Shown here: piece after piece, positions 24,455-31,654 of the stretch
How the letters are laid out: every line of letters begins with the position of its first letter
How positions within the stretch are numbered: position 1 is the stretch's first letter
Assembly (NCBI GenBank): GCA_947167105.1
Contig: CAMVGU010000024.1
Location: 1-44,604, forward strand
Reading direction: 5' to 3'
DNA length: 44,604 nucleotides
Source: an uncultured Selenomonas sp.
GTDB lineage: Bacteria; Bacillota; Negativicutes; Selenomonadales; Selenomonadaceae
Notes under the pieces: model-generated
Told to the model about the DNA's origin: nothing
The model's database searches: none
What the model saw: only the letters and a program-made list of their open reading frames with translations
Program-made: the position numbers and the translations under genes

Positions 24455-25229
24455 GCAGCAGGAAAAGCGTCCCCTGCTGGAAGCCAGGGATGTTTCCGAG
24501 GTCTTCGGCGGCCTGAAGGCCGTGTCGGATTTCAATTTCCACATCAATAAGGGGGAACTTGTGGGGCTGATCGGGCCTAACGGCGCCGGCAAGACCACGG
24601 TGTTCAATCTCTTCACCGGCGTCTACCAGCCCACCACGGGGGAAATCCGCCTGGACGGACGGAGCCTGACGGGGAAAAGGCCCTACCAGATTACCCAGAT
24701 GGGCATTGCCCGTACCTTCCAGAACATCCGCCTGTTCTCCGAGCTGACGGTGCTGGACAACGTGAAAATCGCCTTCCATAACCATGTGAAGTACAATGTG
24801 CTGGAGGCCGTGCTGCGTGTGGGCCGCTACTACGCAGAGGAGGAGCGTATCGAGGCCCAGTCTCTGAGGCTCTTAGATATCTTCCATCTCAAGGATAAGG
24901 CGGGGGAGCTGGCGAAGAATTTGCCTTACGGTGCCCAGCGCCGCCTGGAAATTGCCCGTGCCCTGGCGGCAGGGCCGAAGCTGTTGCTGCTGGATGAGCC
25001 GGCGGCAGGCATGAATCCCCAGGAGACCCAGGAACTGATGGAGATGATTCGCTGGATTCGCAAGGAATTTGGCCTGACGGTGCTCCTGATTGAGCATGAT
25101 ATGAGCCTGGTCATGGGCATCTGCGAGCGCATCTATGTGCTGGAGTACGGCATGGTCATAGCAAGCGGCACGCCGGAGGAAGTGCAGAAAGACCCGGAGG
25201 TCATTAGGGCGTATTTGGGAGGTGAATGA
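24447..25229 (+). CDS. livG: branched-chain amino acid ABC transporter ATPase LivG
   Basis: The protein has 260 residues. Walker A is GPNGAGKT (residues 43-50); the LivG-type signature LPYGAQRRLEIARAL replaces LSGGQ, and Walker B is LLLLDEPAAG. The C-terminus ends in VIRAYLGGE as usual. It powers transport together with LivF. Confidence 0.96.
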   Translation: MSKQQEKRPLLEARDVSEVFGGLKAVSDFNFHINKGELVGLIGPNGAGKTTVFNLFTGVYQPTTGEIRLDGRSLTGKRPYQITQMGIARTFQNIRLFSELTVLDNVKIAFHNHVKYNVLEAVLRVGRYYAEEERIEAQSLRLLDIFHLKDKAGELAKNLPYGAQRRLEIARALAAGPKLLLLDEPAAGMNPQETQELMEMIRWIRKEFGLTVLLIEHDMSLVMGICERIYVLEYGMVIASGTPEEVQKDPEVIRAYLGGE

Positions 25230-25230
25230 C

Positions 25231-25959
25231 ATGCCGGCAAATGAGAAAAAAATCATGCTGAAGCTGGATGACGTGCATGTCTACTACGGCGCCATCCATG
25301 CCATCAAGGGCATCAGCCTGGAGGTCAGGCAGGGGGAAATCGTCACCCTGATCGGGGCCAATGGGGCAGGCAAGAGTACGACTCTGCGCACCATCTCCGG
25401 GCTGCTGAAGCCGAAGCAGGGAAAAATTGCCTTCGAGGGGCAGGATATCGCAGGCGTGGCTGCCCATGAAATCGTCAAGCATGGCATCGCCCAGGTGCCG
25501 GAGGGCAGGCGCATCTTCGCGGAGATGACGGTCATGGAGAATCTGGAGCTGGGTGCCTTTATCCGCAGTGACAAGGAGGGCATCAAGCAGGATCTCAAAA
25601 TGGTCTTCCAGCGCTTCCCCCGCCTGGAGGAGCGCAAGGAGCAGCAGGCCGGTACCCTGTCCGGCGGGGAGCAGCAAATGCTGGCCATGGGCCGCGCCCT
25701 GATGTGCCGCCCGCGCCTGCTGCTGTTAGATGAGCCTTCCATGGGCCTGGCGCCCCTTTTGATACGGGAAATCTTTGAGATTATCAAGGACATCAATAAG
25801 ACCGGCACCACGGTGCTGCTGGTGGAGCAAAATGCCAATATGGCCCTGTCCATTGCCAACCGCGCCTATGTGCTGGAAACAGGCCGTATCACTCTGTCTG
25901 GCGAGGCAAAAGAACTTGCCGCCAGCGAGGAAGTCAGGAAAGCCTATCTCGGCGGCTGA
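25231..25959 (+). CDS. livF: branched-chain amino acid ABC transporter ATPase LivF
   Basis: The protein has 242 residues. The start is ATG 25231, because GGGAGG at 25217-25222 overlaps the alternative GTG at 25222. It has Walker A GANGAGKST, signature LSGGEQQMLAMGRAL and Walker B LLLDEPSMGL. It is the last gene of livJHMGF. Confidence 0.96.
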   Translation: MPANEKKIMLKLDDVHVYYGAIHAIKGISLEVRQGEIVTLIGANGAGKSTTLRTISGLLKPKQGKIAFEGQDIAGVAAHEIVKHGIAQVPEGRRIFAEMTVMENLELGAFIRSDKEGIKQDLKMVFQRFPRLEERKEQQAGTLSGGEQQMLAMGRALMCRPRLLLLDEPSMGLAPLLIREIFEIIKDINKTGTTVLLVEQNANMALSIANRAYVLETGRITLSGEAKELAASEEVRKAYLGG

Positions 25960-25966
25960 ATTACAG

Positions 25967-26066
25967 ATATACTCACGGGACAGCCCTCCCCTCTGGGGGT
26001 GAGCTTGCGAACGGGAGTCCGGTGGACTCCCCGGCGGTGGACCGCGTAAGCGGTGGATGAGGTCTT
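25967..26066 (+). repeat. CCTTCCCC/ACCGC repeat with one inverted end
   Basis: The unit begins with the end-like ATATACTCAC and carries CCCTCCCCTCTGGGGG, the GGGAGTCC-ggt-GGACTCCC palindrome and ACCGC-gtaa-GCGGT. The right inverted end is missing. The same extra palindrome occurs at 12384-12532. Confidence 0.75.
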
Positions 26067-26097
26067 ATGGCAGTGCAGTGCCCTGAGACCTCTTTTT
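26059..26097 (+). terminator. terminator after the Liv operon, built partly from the repeat
   Basis: The stem GAGGTCT (26059-26065) / AGACCTC (26086-26092) is followed by TTTTT. The left arm is the GGATGAGGTCT tail of the repeat unit. Confidence 0.75.
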
Positions 26098-26212
26098 GTA
26101 TTTCTCTCTGCTTCATAGAGCTGCTGGTCAGGCAGGATTTTTGGTATGTAGAGCGAAATACAACAATTATGAATTATTATATTGTGAAATATGAATAAAG
26201 GGGGATTGCAAG

Positions 26213-27760
26213 GTGGACAAAATAAAATCAGAAGCTGCAGCGGTGAAGGCCGCAGAGGAAGCCTTTGACCGCAGGCGTCGTACTATCGGCCTGTTCGGTG
26301 CACCTGTTTTGGCGGTGCTGGTTTTCCTGACACCTATCTCCGGACTGACCCTGGAAGCTCATAAGCTGCTGGCTATTATGGTATTGGTGGCTCTGTGGTG
26401 GATAACGGAGCCGGTGCCTATTCCCGTTACTTCACTGATTGGGCCGACACTGGCGGTTATTACCGGCGTGGTGCCTGTAGGCACGGCCTTCGCGGCCTTT
26501 GCCAATTCCATGATTTTTCTCTTTATGGGTGGCTTTATCCTGGCCAAGGCCATGATGATCCACGGCCTTGACAAGCGTTTTGCCTATTGGCTCCTGTCAC
26601 GGGAATGGGTCGGCTCCAATCCCAAGAGAATTTTTCTGGCGGTGGGTCTGGCTGCTGCTCTCTGCTCAGGCTGGGTCAGCAACACGGCTACGGCGGCCAT
26701 GATGTTTCCCATCTGCCTGGGGCTTTTAACCTCCATCAAGGAAATGTTTGCGGCAAATGGGCGGGAGATTCACCTGCATGAGTATAAATACGCTACCGGA
26801 CTTATGCTGATGACGGCCTATTCCTGCTCCATCGGCGGTGTGCTCACGCCTATCGGCACGCCGCCGAACCTCATCATGCTGGGCTTTTTGGATACCATGT
26901 GCGATATTCATGTGTCTTTCTTTCAGTGGATGACCTGGGGCCTTATTGCCATGGTGGTCTATTTTGCCATTGCTTATGTGGTGCTTTCCCGCATGTTTCC
27001 CGCAGATGTGGACTACATTGAAGGGGCAGACGTATTTATCAAGACCAAGCTTGCGGAGCTGGGCGGCTGGACCCGTGCCCAGAAGAACACCCTGATTGCC
27101 TTTGTCGTGGCTGTTACCCTCTGGGTGCTGCCCGGCTTTCTATCCATTGCCTTTGGCAGTACAGATCCCGTGCTGAAGATGTACGACCGCCTGTTCCCCG
27201 AAGCTATTGCGGCTATGGCAGGGGCACTGCTGCTCTTTATCATGCCGGTGAATTTCAAGGAACGCCAGTTTACCCTGAAATGGTCGGAGGCCATGCAGGG
27301 CATTGAGTGGGGCACTCTGATTCTTTTCGGCGGCGGTCTGGCCATGGGTGGCATGATGTACCAGACGGGCCTGTCCCAGTGGGTAGGGGATTTAATCGTC
27401 AGCTCCATGGGTGGCGCACCCTCGGAGATTGCCATGGTGGCGATTTTCTCCGTTATGGCCCTCCTGCTCTCGGAGCTTACCAGTCACACGGCGGCTACCA
27501 ATATGATCGGGCCGCTGGCCATTACGGCAGCCCTGTCTGCCGGCATCAGCCCTGTGCCTGTTTCCGTGGGCATTGCCCTGTCTGCATCCCTGGGCTTTAT
27601 GCTGCCGGTATCTACGCCGCCTAATGCCATCGTCTATGCTTCGGGCTACATTCCCATTACCAAAATGATTCGGACTGGCGTGTATATCGACTTTATCGGC
27701 ATTGCCTGCGTGACTATTCCTCTGGCGATTTACTTCGTCAAGTGGATTGTGGGAATGTGA
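26213..27760 (+). CDS. DASS-family (SLC13) carboxylate/anion:sodium symporter
   Basis: The protein has 515 residues from GTG 26213, with AAAGGGGG eight bases upstream. It has about 11-12 membrane segments. The family's paired substrate/sodium loops are visible: VSNTATAAMMFPI with PIGTPPNLIMLGF, and LTSHTAATNMIGPL with PVSTPPNAIVYASG. The first SNT motif is intact; the second reads SHT, which may alter sodium or substrate binding. It probably imports di- or tricarboxylates (malate, succinate, citrate) or sulphate. It is followed after 12 bp by an SHMT-like gene. Confidence 0.9.
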   Translation: MDKIKSEAAAVKAAEEAFDRRRRTIGLFGAPVLAVLVFLTPISGLTLEAHKLLAIMVLVALWWITEPVPIPVTSLIGPTLAVITGVVPVGTAFAAFANSMIFLFMGGFILAKAMMIHGLDKRFAYWLLSREWVGSNPKRIFLAVGLAAALCSGWVSNTATAAMMFPICLGLLTSIKEMFAANGREIHLHEYKYATGLMLMTAYSCSIGGVLTPIGTPPNLIMLGFLDTMCDIHVSFFQWMTWGLIAMVVYFAIAYVVLSRMFPADVDYIEGADVFIKTKLAELGGWTRAQKNTLIAFVVAVTLWVLPGFLSIAFGSTDPVLKMYDRLFPEAIAAMAGALLLFIMPVNFKERQFTLKWSEAMQGIEWGTLILFGGGLAMGGMMYQTGLSQWVGDLIVSSMGGAPSEIAMVAIFSVMALLLSELTSHTAATNMIGPLAITAALSAGISPVPVSVGIALSASLGFMLPVSTPPNAIVYASGYIPITKMIRTGVYIDFIGIACVTIPLAIYFVKWIVGM

Positions 27761-27772
27761 GGAGGAAGAGAA

Positions 27773-29110
27773 ATGCAAAGTCAAACCCTTACGGAAAGCC
27801 TGGCGTCCTTTGACCCGGAAATATACGGGCTTCTGCAGGATGAGATACAAAAGCAGCGCTTTAACCTGTCGCTCCTGCCCACCGCTAACGCGGTGTCGCC
27901 CTTCAGTGCGTATCTGAAGGGGAGTATTTTTGGCAATGGCCATCTTGAGCATTACGGGGTACACAGCCAACTGGAATTGGAGAAGATTGCTGCAGGGCGG
28001 GCGGAAAAACTCTTTGGGGCTGCCCATGCCATTGTGCGGGTGACAGATATTGCGGCGGCTTCCAGGGTGGTTTTTCATGGGCTGCTTAATGCAGGTGATA
28101 CGGTGCTGTCCTTTAATCGCCGTAAATTTGAGCATTGCAGCGGCGGGCAGATGCAGTATAATTTCCTTTCCTTTTGCATTGAGCCGGATACGGAGCAGGT
28201 GGATTTAGATAGGGTGGAGCAACTGGCCAGGGCCGAAAAGCCGCAGCTTATCATCTATTCGCCGGTAAATTATCCCCGCAGCCTTGATTATGCCAGGCTC
28301 AAGGAAATAGCTGCCGGAGTGGGGGCGTATTTGTGGGTGGATATCAGCCAGAATGCGGGAGCCGTGGCCGCAGGCTGTGCACCAACGCCTGTGCCCTTTG
28401 CCGATGTGGTGACTTTCCCCACGGGAGATTCTCTCCACGGGCCTCAGGGCGCCGTTATCCTGACAACGGAGGCTTTAGCAGGGCAGATGGATAAAACCGT
28501 CCTGGATACGGGGCATTCCATGGTCAAGAAAAACGTCCTGGCGGCGTTGGCTACCAGCTTTTTGGAGGCCGGCAGCGAAACATTCAAGGAATACTGCCTA
28601 CAGGTACTGAAGAATGCCAATGCATTGGAACAGGGCCTCCGTGATGCAGGGGTCAAGACCCTGTGCGGCGATACGGAGAGTCACCTGGTGCTGGCTTGCC
28701 TGCCCGCAGGTGAAACGGCGGAGAACATGGCGGAAAAAATGGGCCAGGCAGGCTTTATGGTCAAGGGGGACAATATGCTGACCTCCGATAAGGGCAAAAG
28801 CTTCCCCATCTTGCGGTTGTCGGTGCTTGACCCCACCACCAGAGCCATGAAAGAGGCTTCCTTGCAGGCAGTGGGCAGGCTTATAGGAGAGATTATCCTG
28901 ACAGGAGGAGCCGAGGCTGCGCAGAAAAAGGCCAAAACCCAAATCAGAACCATTCTGTTGGATAAGCCTCTGTTCTCGGAGGAATGGCTGCCGCAAAGTA
29001 TCAACTTGACACCGGGCTACGGGCAGAGGGATTTGAACATCTCCCGGGAAGTGGAGGCAGAAAAGCAGGAAGCCCAGGCAGAGCGCATGTGGAGCTTCTG
29101 GGATAACTAA
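27773..29110 (+). CDS. serine hydroxymethyltransferase-like protein lacking the PLP lysine
   Basis: The protein has 445 residues from ATG 27773, behind AGGAGGAAG. It follows the GlyA fold along its length: LEKIAAGRAEKLFGA, YLWVDISQNAGAVAAG, PTPVPFADVVTF, and LRLSVLDPTTRAMKE at the C-terminus. The active-site TTTTHKT is replaced by TFPTGDS, so the Schiff-base lysine is aspartate (D219) and the histidine before it glycine. The SGS phosphate loop and the stacking histidines are also changed; D190 (pyridine partner) remains. Normal PLP chemistry is therefore unlikely. It may bind a ligand, act as a regulator, or use altered chemistry. It is probably co-transcribed with the transporter upstream. 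Confidence 0.8.
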   Translation: MQSQTLTESLASFDPEIYGLLQDEIQKQRFNLSLLPTANAVSPFSAYLKGSIFGNGHLEHYGVHSQLELEKIAAGRAEKLFGAAHAIVRVTDIAAASRVVFHGLLNAGDTVLSFNRRKFEHCSGGQMQYNFLSFCIEPDTEQVDLDRVEQLARAEKPQLIIYSPVNYPRSLDYARLKEIAAGVGAYLWVDISQNAGAVAAGCAPTPVPFADVVTFPTGDSLHGPQGAVILTTEALAGQMDKTVLDTGHSMVKKNVLAALATSFLEAGSETFKEYCLQVLKNANALEQGLRDAGVKTLCGDTESHLVLACLPAGETAENMAEKMGQAGFMVKGDNMLTSDKGKSFPILRLSVLDPTTRAMKEASLQAVGRLIGEIILTGGAEAAQKKAKTQIRTILLDKPLFSEEWLPQSINLTPGYGQRDLNISREVEAEKQEAQAERMWSFWDN

Positions 29111-29180
29111 ATTTTTGGCAGGATTTTGCCCGTTTATGTCGAATGTTTCCTTAGTAAGAGAATATGGAAGGGATGATAAA

Positions 29181-29825
29181 ATGTTTGTAGCCAAACGCAT
29201 GACGAGGCATCCGGCGACAGTTTCGCCGGATTCCTCGGTGGATGAGGCCATGACAGCAATGCGGAAGGGCAAATTCCGCCGCCTGCCCGTGGTGGAGGAA
29301 GGGCGGCTTGTGAGCTTTATCAGCGACAGTGACTTGATGCGGGTCGCCCCCAGCCCGGCGACGACTCTTTCCCGCTATGAGGAACGCTCCTTGCTGGCAA
29401 AGCTGAAAGTCAGGGATATCATGCCCAACAAGGTCATCTCTGTTTCGGAGGAAGCGACCATCGAGGAAGCGGCCCTCATCATGGAGCAGAACAGGATTGG
29501 CGGCCTGCCGGTCATTTCCAGCGTTGGGGCCGTGGTGGGAGTCATCACGGAAACGGATATCTTCAAGACCTTTATTGACGTGATGGGCCTGGCAGAGGGC
29601 AAGACCCGCCTCACCATAGAGGTGGATGACAAGGTGGGCGTTGTCTATGACCTGGCCGGCATCTTCAAGGAGGCGGGACTTTCTATCGACAGTATGGTGA
29701 CCTGCAAGGAGGCGGGGGGCAAATACGAAATCGTCATACGGGGGGATTTCCCGGATATACAGGGCATTTCGGAAAAGATTGCAGAAAAGGGCTATCAGGT
29801 GGTGCATTCTGTGCGTATCAGGTAG
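29181..29825 (+). CDS. CBS-pair and ACT domain protein (AcuB-like)
   Basis: The protein has 214 residues from ATG 29181, after GGAAGGGA. CBS domain 1 covers about residues 7-58 (VAKRMTRHPATVSPDSS), CBS 2 about 77-130 (VRDIMPNKVISVSEEATIEE) and the ACT domain about 140-210 (LTIEVDDKVGVVYDLAGIFKE). CBS pairs sense adenine nucleotides and ACT domains sense amino acids, so this looks like a cytoplasmic metabolic sensor. It lies 70 bp after the SHMT-like gene. A link to one-carbon or carboxylate metabolism is only suggested by position. Confidence 0.85.
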   Translation: MFVAKRMTRHPATVSPDSSVDEAMTAMRKGKFRRLPVVEEGRLVSFISDSDLMRVAPSPATTLSRYEERSLLAKLKVRDIMPNKVISVSEEATIEEAALIMEQNRIGGLPVISSVGAVVGVITETDIFKTFIDVMGLAEGKTRLTIEVDDKVGVVYDLAGIFKEAGLSIDSMVTCKEAGGKYEIVIRGDFPDIQGISEKIAEKGYQVVHSVRIR

Positions 29826-29846
29826 CCGCATAGTGCGGAAAATATG

Positions 29847-29951
29847 TTATACTCACTGACGAAAAAGCCTTCCCCTCTGGGGAAGGGGGACCGCGTAAGC
29901 GGTGGATGAGGTTCTTTGATATGAGGAATACCTTTTCTTTAGTGAGTATAA
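29847..29951 (+). mobile_element. MITE-like unit with perfect TTATACTCACT inverted ends
   Basis: The 105-bp unit is bounded by TTATACTCACT (29847-29857) and AGTGAGTATAA (29941-29951), perfect 11-bp inverted repeats. The interior holds CCTTCCCCTCTGGGGAAGG and ACCGC-gtaa-GCGGT palindromes. It has no coding capacity. No clear target-site duplication is visible. It is the best-preserved member of a family with relatives at 10608, 12384 and 25967. Confidence 0.65.
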
Positions 29952-29952
29952 G

Positions 29953-30018
29953 AGGTGCAGCAAGGCCGTAACAAGAAGGTTTGCTTGTGGATGATGGAAC
30001 GGTTTTGCTGCACCTTTA
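29953..30018 (+). terminator. long branched stem-loop, terminator-like
   Basis: The arms AGGTGCAGCAA (29953-29963) and TTGCTGCACCT (30005-30015) pair perfectly over 11 bp. Inside, CCGT/ACGG and ACAAG/CTTGT form further stems. TTTATT follows. It may end the upstream operon, but the internal branching is more than a terminator needs. Confidence 0.5.
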
Positions 30019-30056
30019 TTGTATACAGTATTACAATCAATAACTGCTAAACGGTA

Positions 30057-30093
30057 TTGTATATGTATAGTAGATATGATATACTGCTATACA
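30057..30093 (+). promoter_or_regulatory. TAXI-TRAP promoter overlapped by a dyad operator
   Basis: TTGTAT (30057-30062) and TATACT (30080-30085) have 17-bp spacing. The perfect inverted repeat TGTATAG-N16-CTATACA (30064-30070, 30087-30093) spans the spacer and the -10, where a bound repressor would block polymerase. No regulator gene is adjacent. Confidence 0.6.
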
Positions 30094-30136
30094 TGTTGAA
30101 GAAAATGAAAGGTAGAAGTAAAAGGAGGTAATTATA

Positions 30137-31102
30137 ATGAGGTTCGGTTCCTTCAAGAAGTTACTGGCCACCGGCTTGGTGGCGGCGTTGGCAGCGGTGA
30201 CTTTCGCAGGCTGCGGCGGCAATCAGACGGCAGAGAAGCAGTTCCTGAATATCGGCACGGGCGGCACGGCCGGTACATATTATCCCCTGGGCGGTGCCAT
30301 GGCGGAAATTCTGAACAAAGCCATCCCCGGCATGAATGCCAGTGCCCAGTCAACAGGTGCCAGCGTGGCGAATATCAATATGCTCAAGGCTGGCGATGTG
30401 GATATGGCCATTGTGCAGAATGATATTACCTACTACGCCGTGAACGGCACGGAGATGTTTAAGGACAGCAAGGTGGATAACCTGAAAGGTATCGCTGTCC
30501 TCTACCCGGAGACCTGCCAGTTCGTGACCCTTGAAGCCAGCGGTATCAAGGGCATTGAGGGACTGAGGGGCAAGCGCGTGGCAGTGGGTGCAGCAGGCTC
30601 CGGCGCGGAAGCCAACGCCCGCCAGATACTGGAGGCCTACGGTGTCACCTATGATGATATCGACGAGCAGTACCTGTCTTTCAGCGAAGGTGCAAGCGCC
30701 CTGAAGGATGGCAACGTGGATGCGGCTTTCCTGACCGCAGGCTATCCCACCGCCGCAGTGCAGGATATTTCCTCCCAGAACCAGATCCGTCTGTTGCCGG
30801 TCGCTTCTGACAAGGCCGATGTCTTGATTGCGAAGTATCCTTTCTATACGAAGACGACAATTCCTTCCGGTACATATGCGGGCTTTAACGAGGATGTTGC
30901 TTCCGTTTCCGTCATGGCAATGCTCGTAGCTACTGACAAGGTCAGTGACAAGCTGGGCTATGATATCGCCAAGGCTCTTTTCTCGAATCTCGACCGCCTG
31001 CAGTCTGCCCATGCCGTCGGCAAGCAGATTACGAAGGATGGTGCGATGCATGGCATGCCTTTGACCATGAATGCCGGTGCGGAAAAATTCTTTAACGAAT
31101 AA
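30137..31102 (+). CDS. TAXI-family TRAP transporter substrate-binding lipoprotein
   Basis: The protein has 321 residues from ATG 30137, with AAAGGAGGT upstream. A lipoprotein signal ends in FAGC with lipidated Cys26. The mature part has TAXI features: LNIGTGGTAGTYYPLGGAMAEI, ASAQSTGASVANI, and VAVGAAGSGAEANARQILEAYG. It presents a carboxylate or amino acid (glutamate-like in known members) to the TRAP permease using an ion gradient. Its stop overlaps the next start by one base (TAATG). Confidence 0.93.
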   Translation: MRFGSFKKLLATGLVAALAAVTFAGCGGNQTAEKQFLNIGTGGTAGTYYPLGGAMAEILNKAIPGMNASAQSTGASVANINMLKAGDVDMAIVQNDITYYAVNGTEMFKDSKVDNLKGIAVLYPETCQFVTLEASGIKGIEGLRGKRVAVGAAGSGAEANARQILEAYGVTYDDIDEQYLSFSEGASALKDGNVDAAFLTAGYPTAAVQDISSQNQIRLLPVASDKADVLIAKYPFYTKTTIPSGTYAGFNEDVASVSVMAMLVATDKVSDKLGYDIAKALFSNLDRLQSAHAVGKQITKDGAMHGMPLTMNAGAEKFFNE

Positions 31103-31614
31103 TGCTTGCAGCGGCTAAGAGTTTCAACATCAGGCTTTGGCCGTGCCTGACCTGCCTGCTGGCCCTGCTGGCACTGGGGCAGGTTTTGCAGACGCCGTGC
31201 CTCACGCTTTCGGCGGGGGAACGGCGTCTTGCCATGTATGAGGCACGGCCCGGCCTGGTGCTGACCATAGATTTCATCCATTCCGTGCAGAAAACCCCTG
31301 TGCGGGAGGTGCTGGCGGTGGAGCAGGGGGGCGGCTCCCTGGAGCTCATCGAGACACGCTACCGCTCCTTCGGTGTCGGCCTGCCCTTCCTGGAGTCGGA
31401 GGGAGACTTTCGCCAGGAGGGGAGTGATTTCGTCCTGCGCGGCATGGAGCGGCATTGGGGGGAGCTTTCGCTGCGTACAGGCGTTGGCACACAACTGACG
31501 CTGACTGTAAGCGGCCTGGGGCAGATGGAGCAGGTGTTTCCCCTGTATGAGGAATTTTTGCCGGGGACGCGCATCGATGTGCGCCTGCAGCCGTTGTATG
31601 AGGTGATTTTTTAG
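31102..31614 (+). CDS. DUF1850 protein of the TAXI-TRAP cluster
   Basis: The protein has 170 residues from ATG 31102, coupled to the binding-protein gene. A hydrophobic N-terminal segment (about residues 12-32) may be a signal anchor. The DUF1850 core is visible in IDFIHSVQKTPVREVLAV and LIETRYRSFGVGLPFLE. DUF1850 proteins are regularly encoded between TAXI binding proteins and fused TRAP permeases, and presumably assist the transporter from the periplasmic side. The function is unknown. Confidence 0.85.
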   Translation: MLAAAKSFNIRLWPCLTCLLALLALGQVLQTPCLTLSAGERRLAMYEARPGLVLTIDFIHSVQKTPVREVLAVEQGGGSLELIETRYRSFGVGLPFLESEGDFRQEGSDFVLRGMERHWGELSLRTGVGTQLTLTVSGLGQMEQVFPLYEEFLPGTRIDVRLQPLYEVIF

Positions 31615-31654
31615 CAATATGCGGCATTGCCTGCAAACAAGAAAGGGTGACACA

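Noticed and set aside
25985..26066. GGTGGACCGCG resembling the T-box antiterminator sequence
   Set aside because: It is one base short of the T-box consensus, is part of a dispersed palindromic repeat found at gene ends, and has no specifier stem or synthetase/amino acid gene in the right position at all copies.
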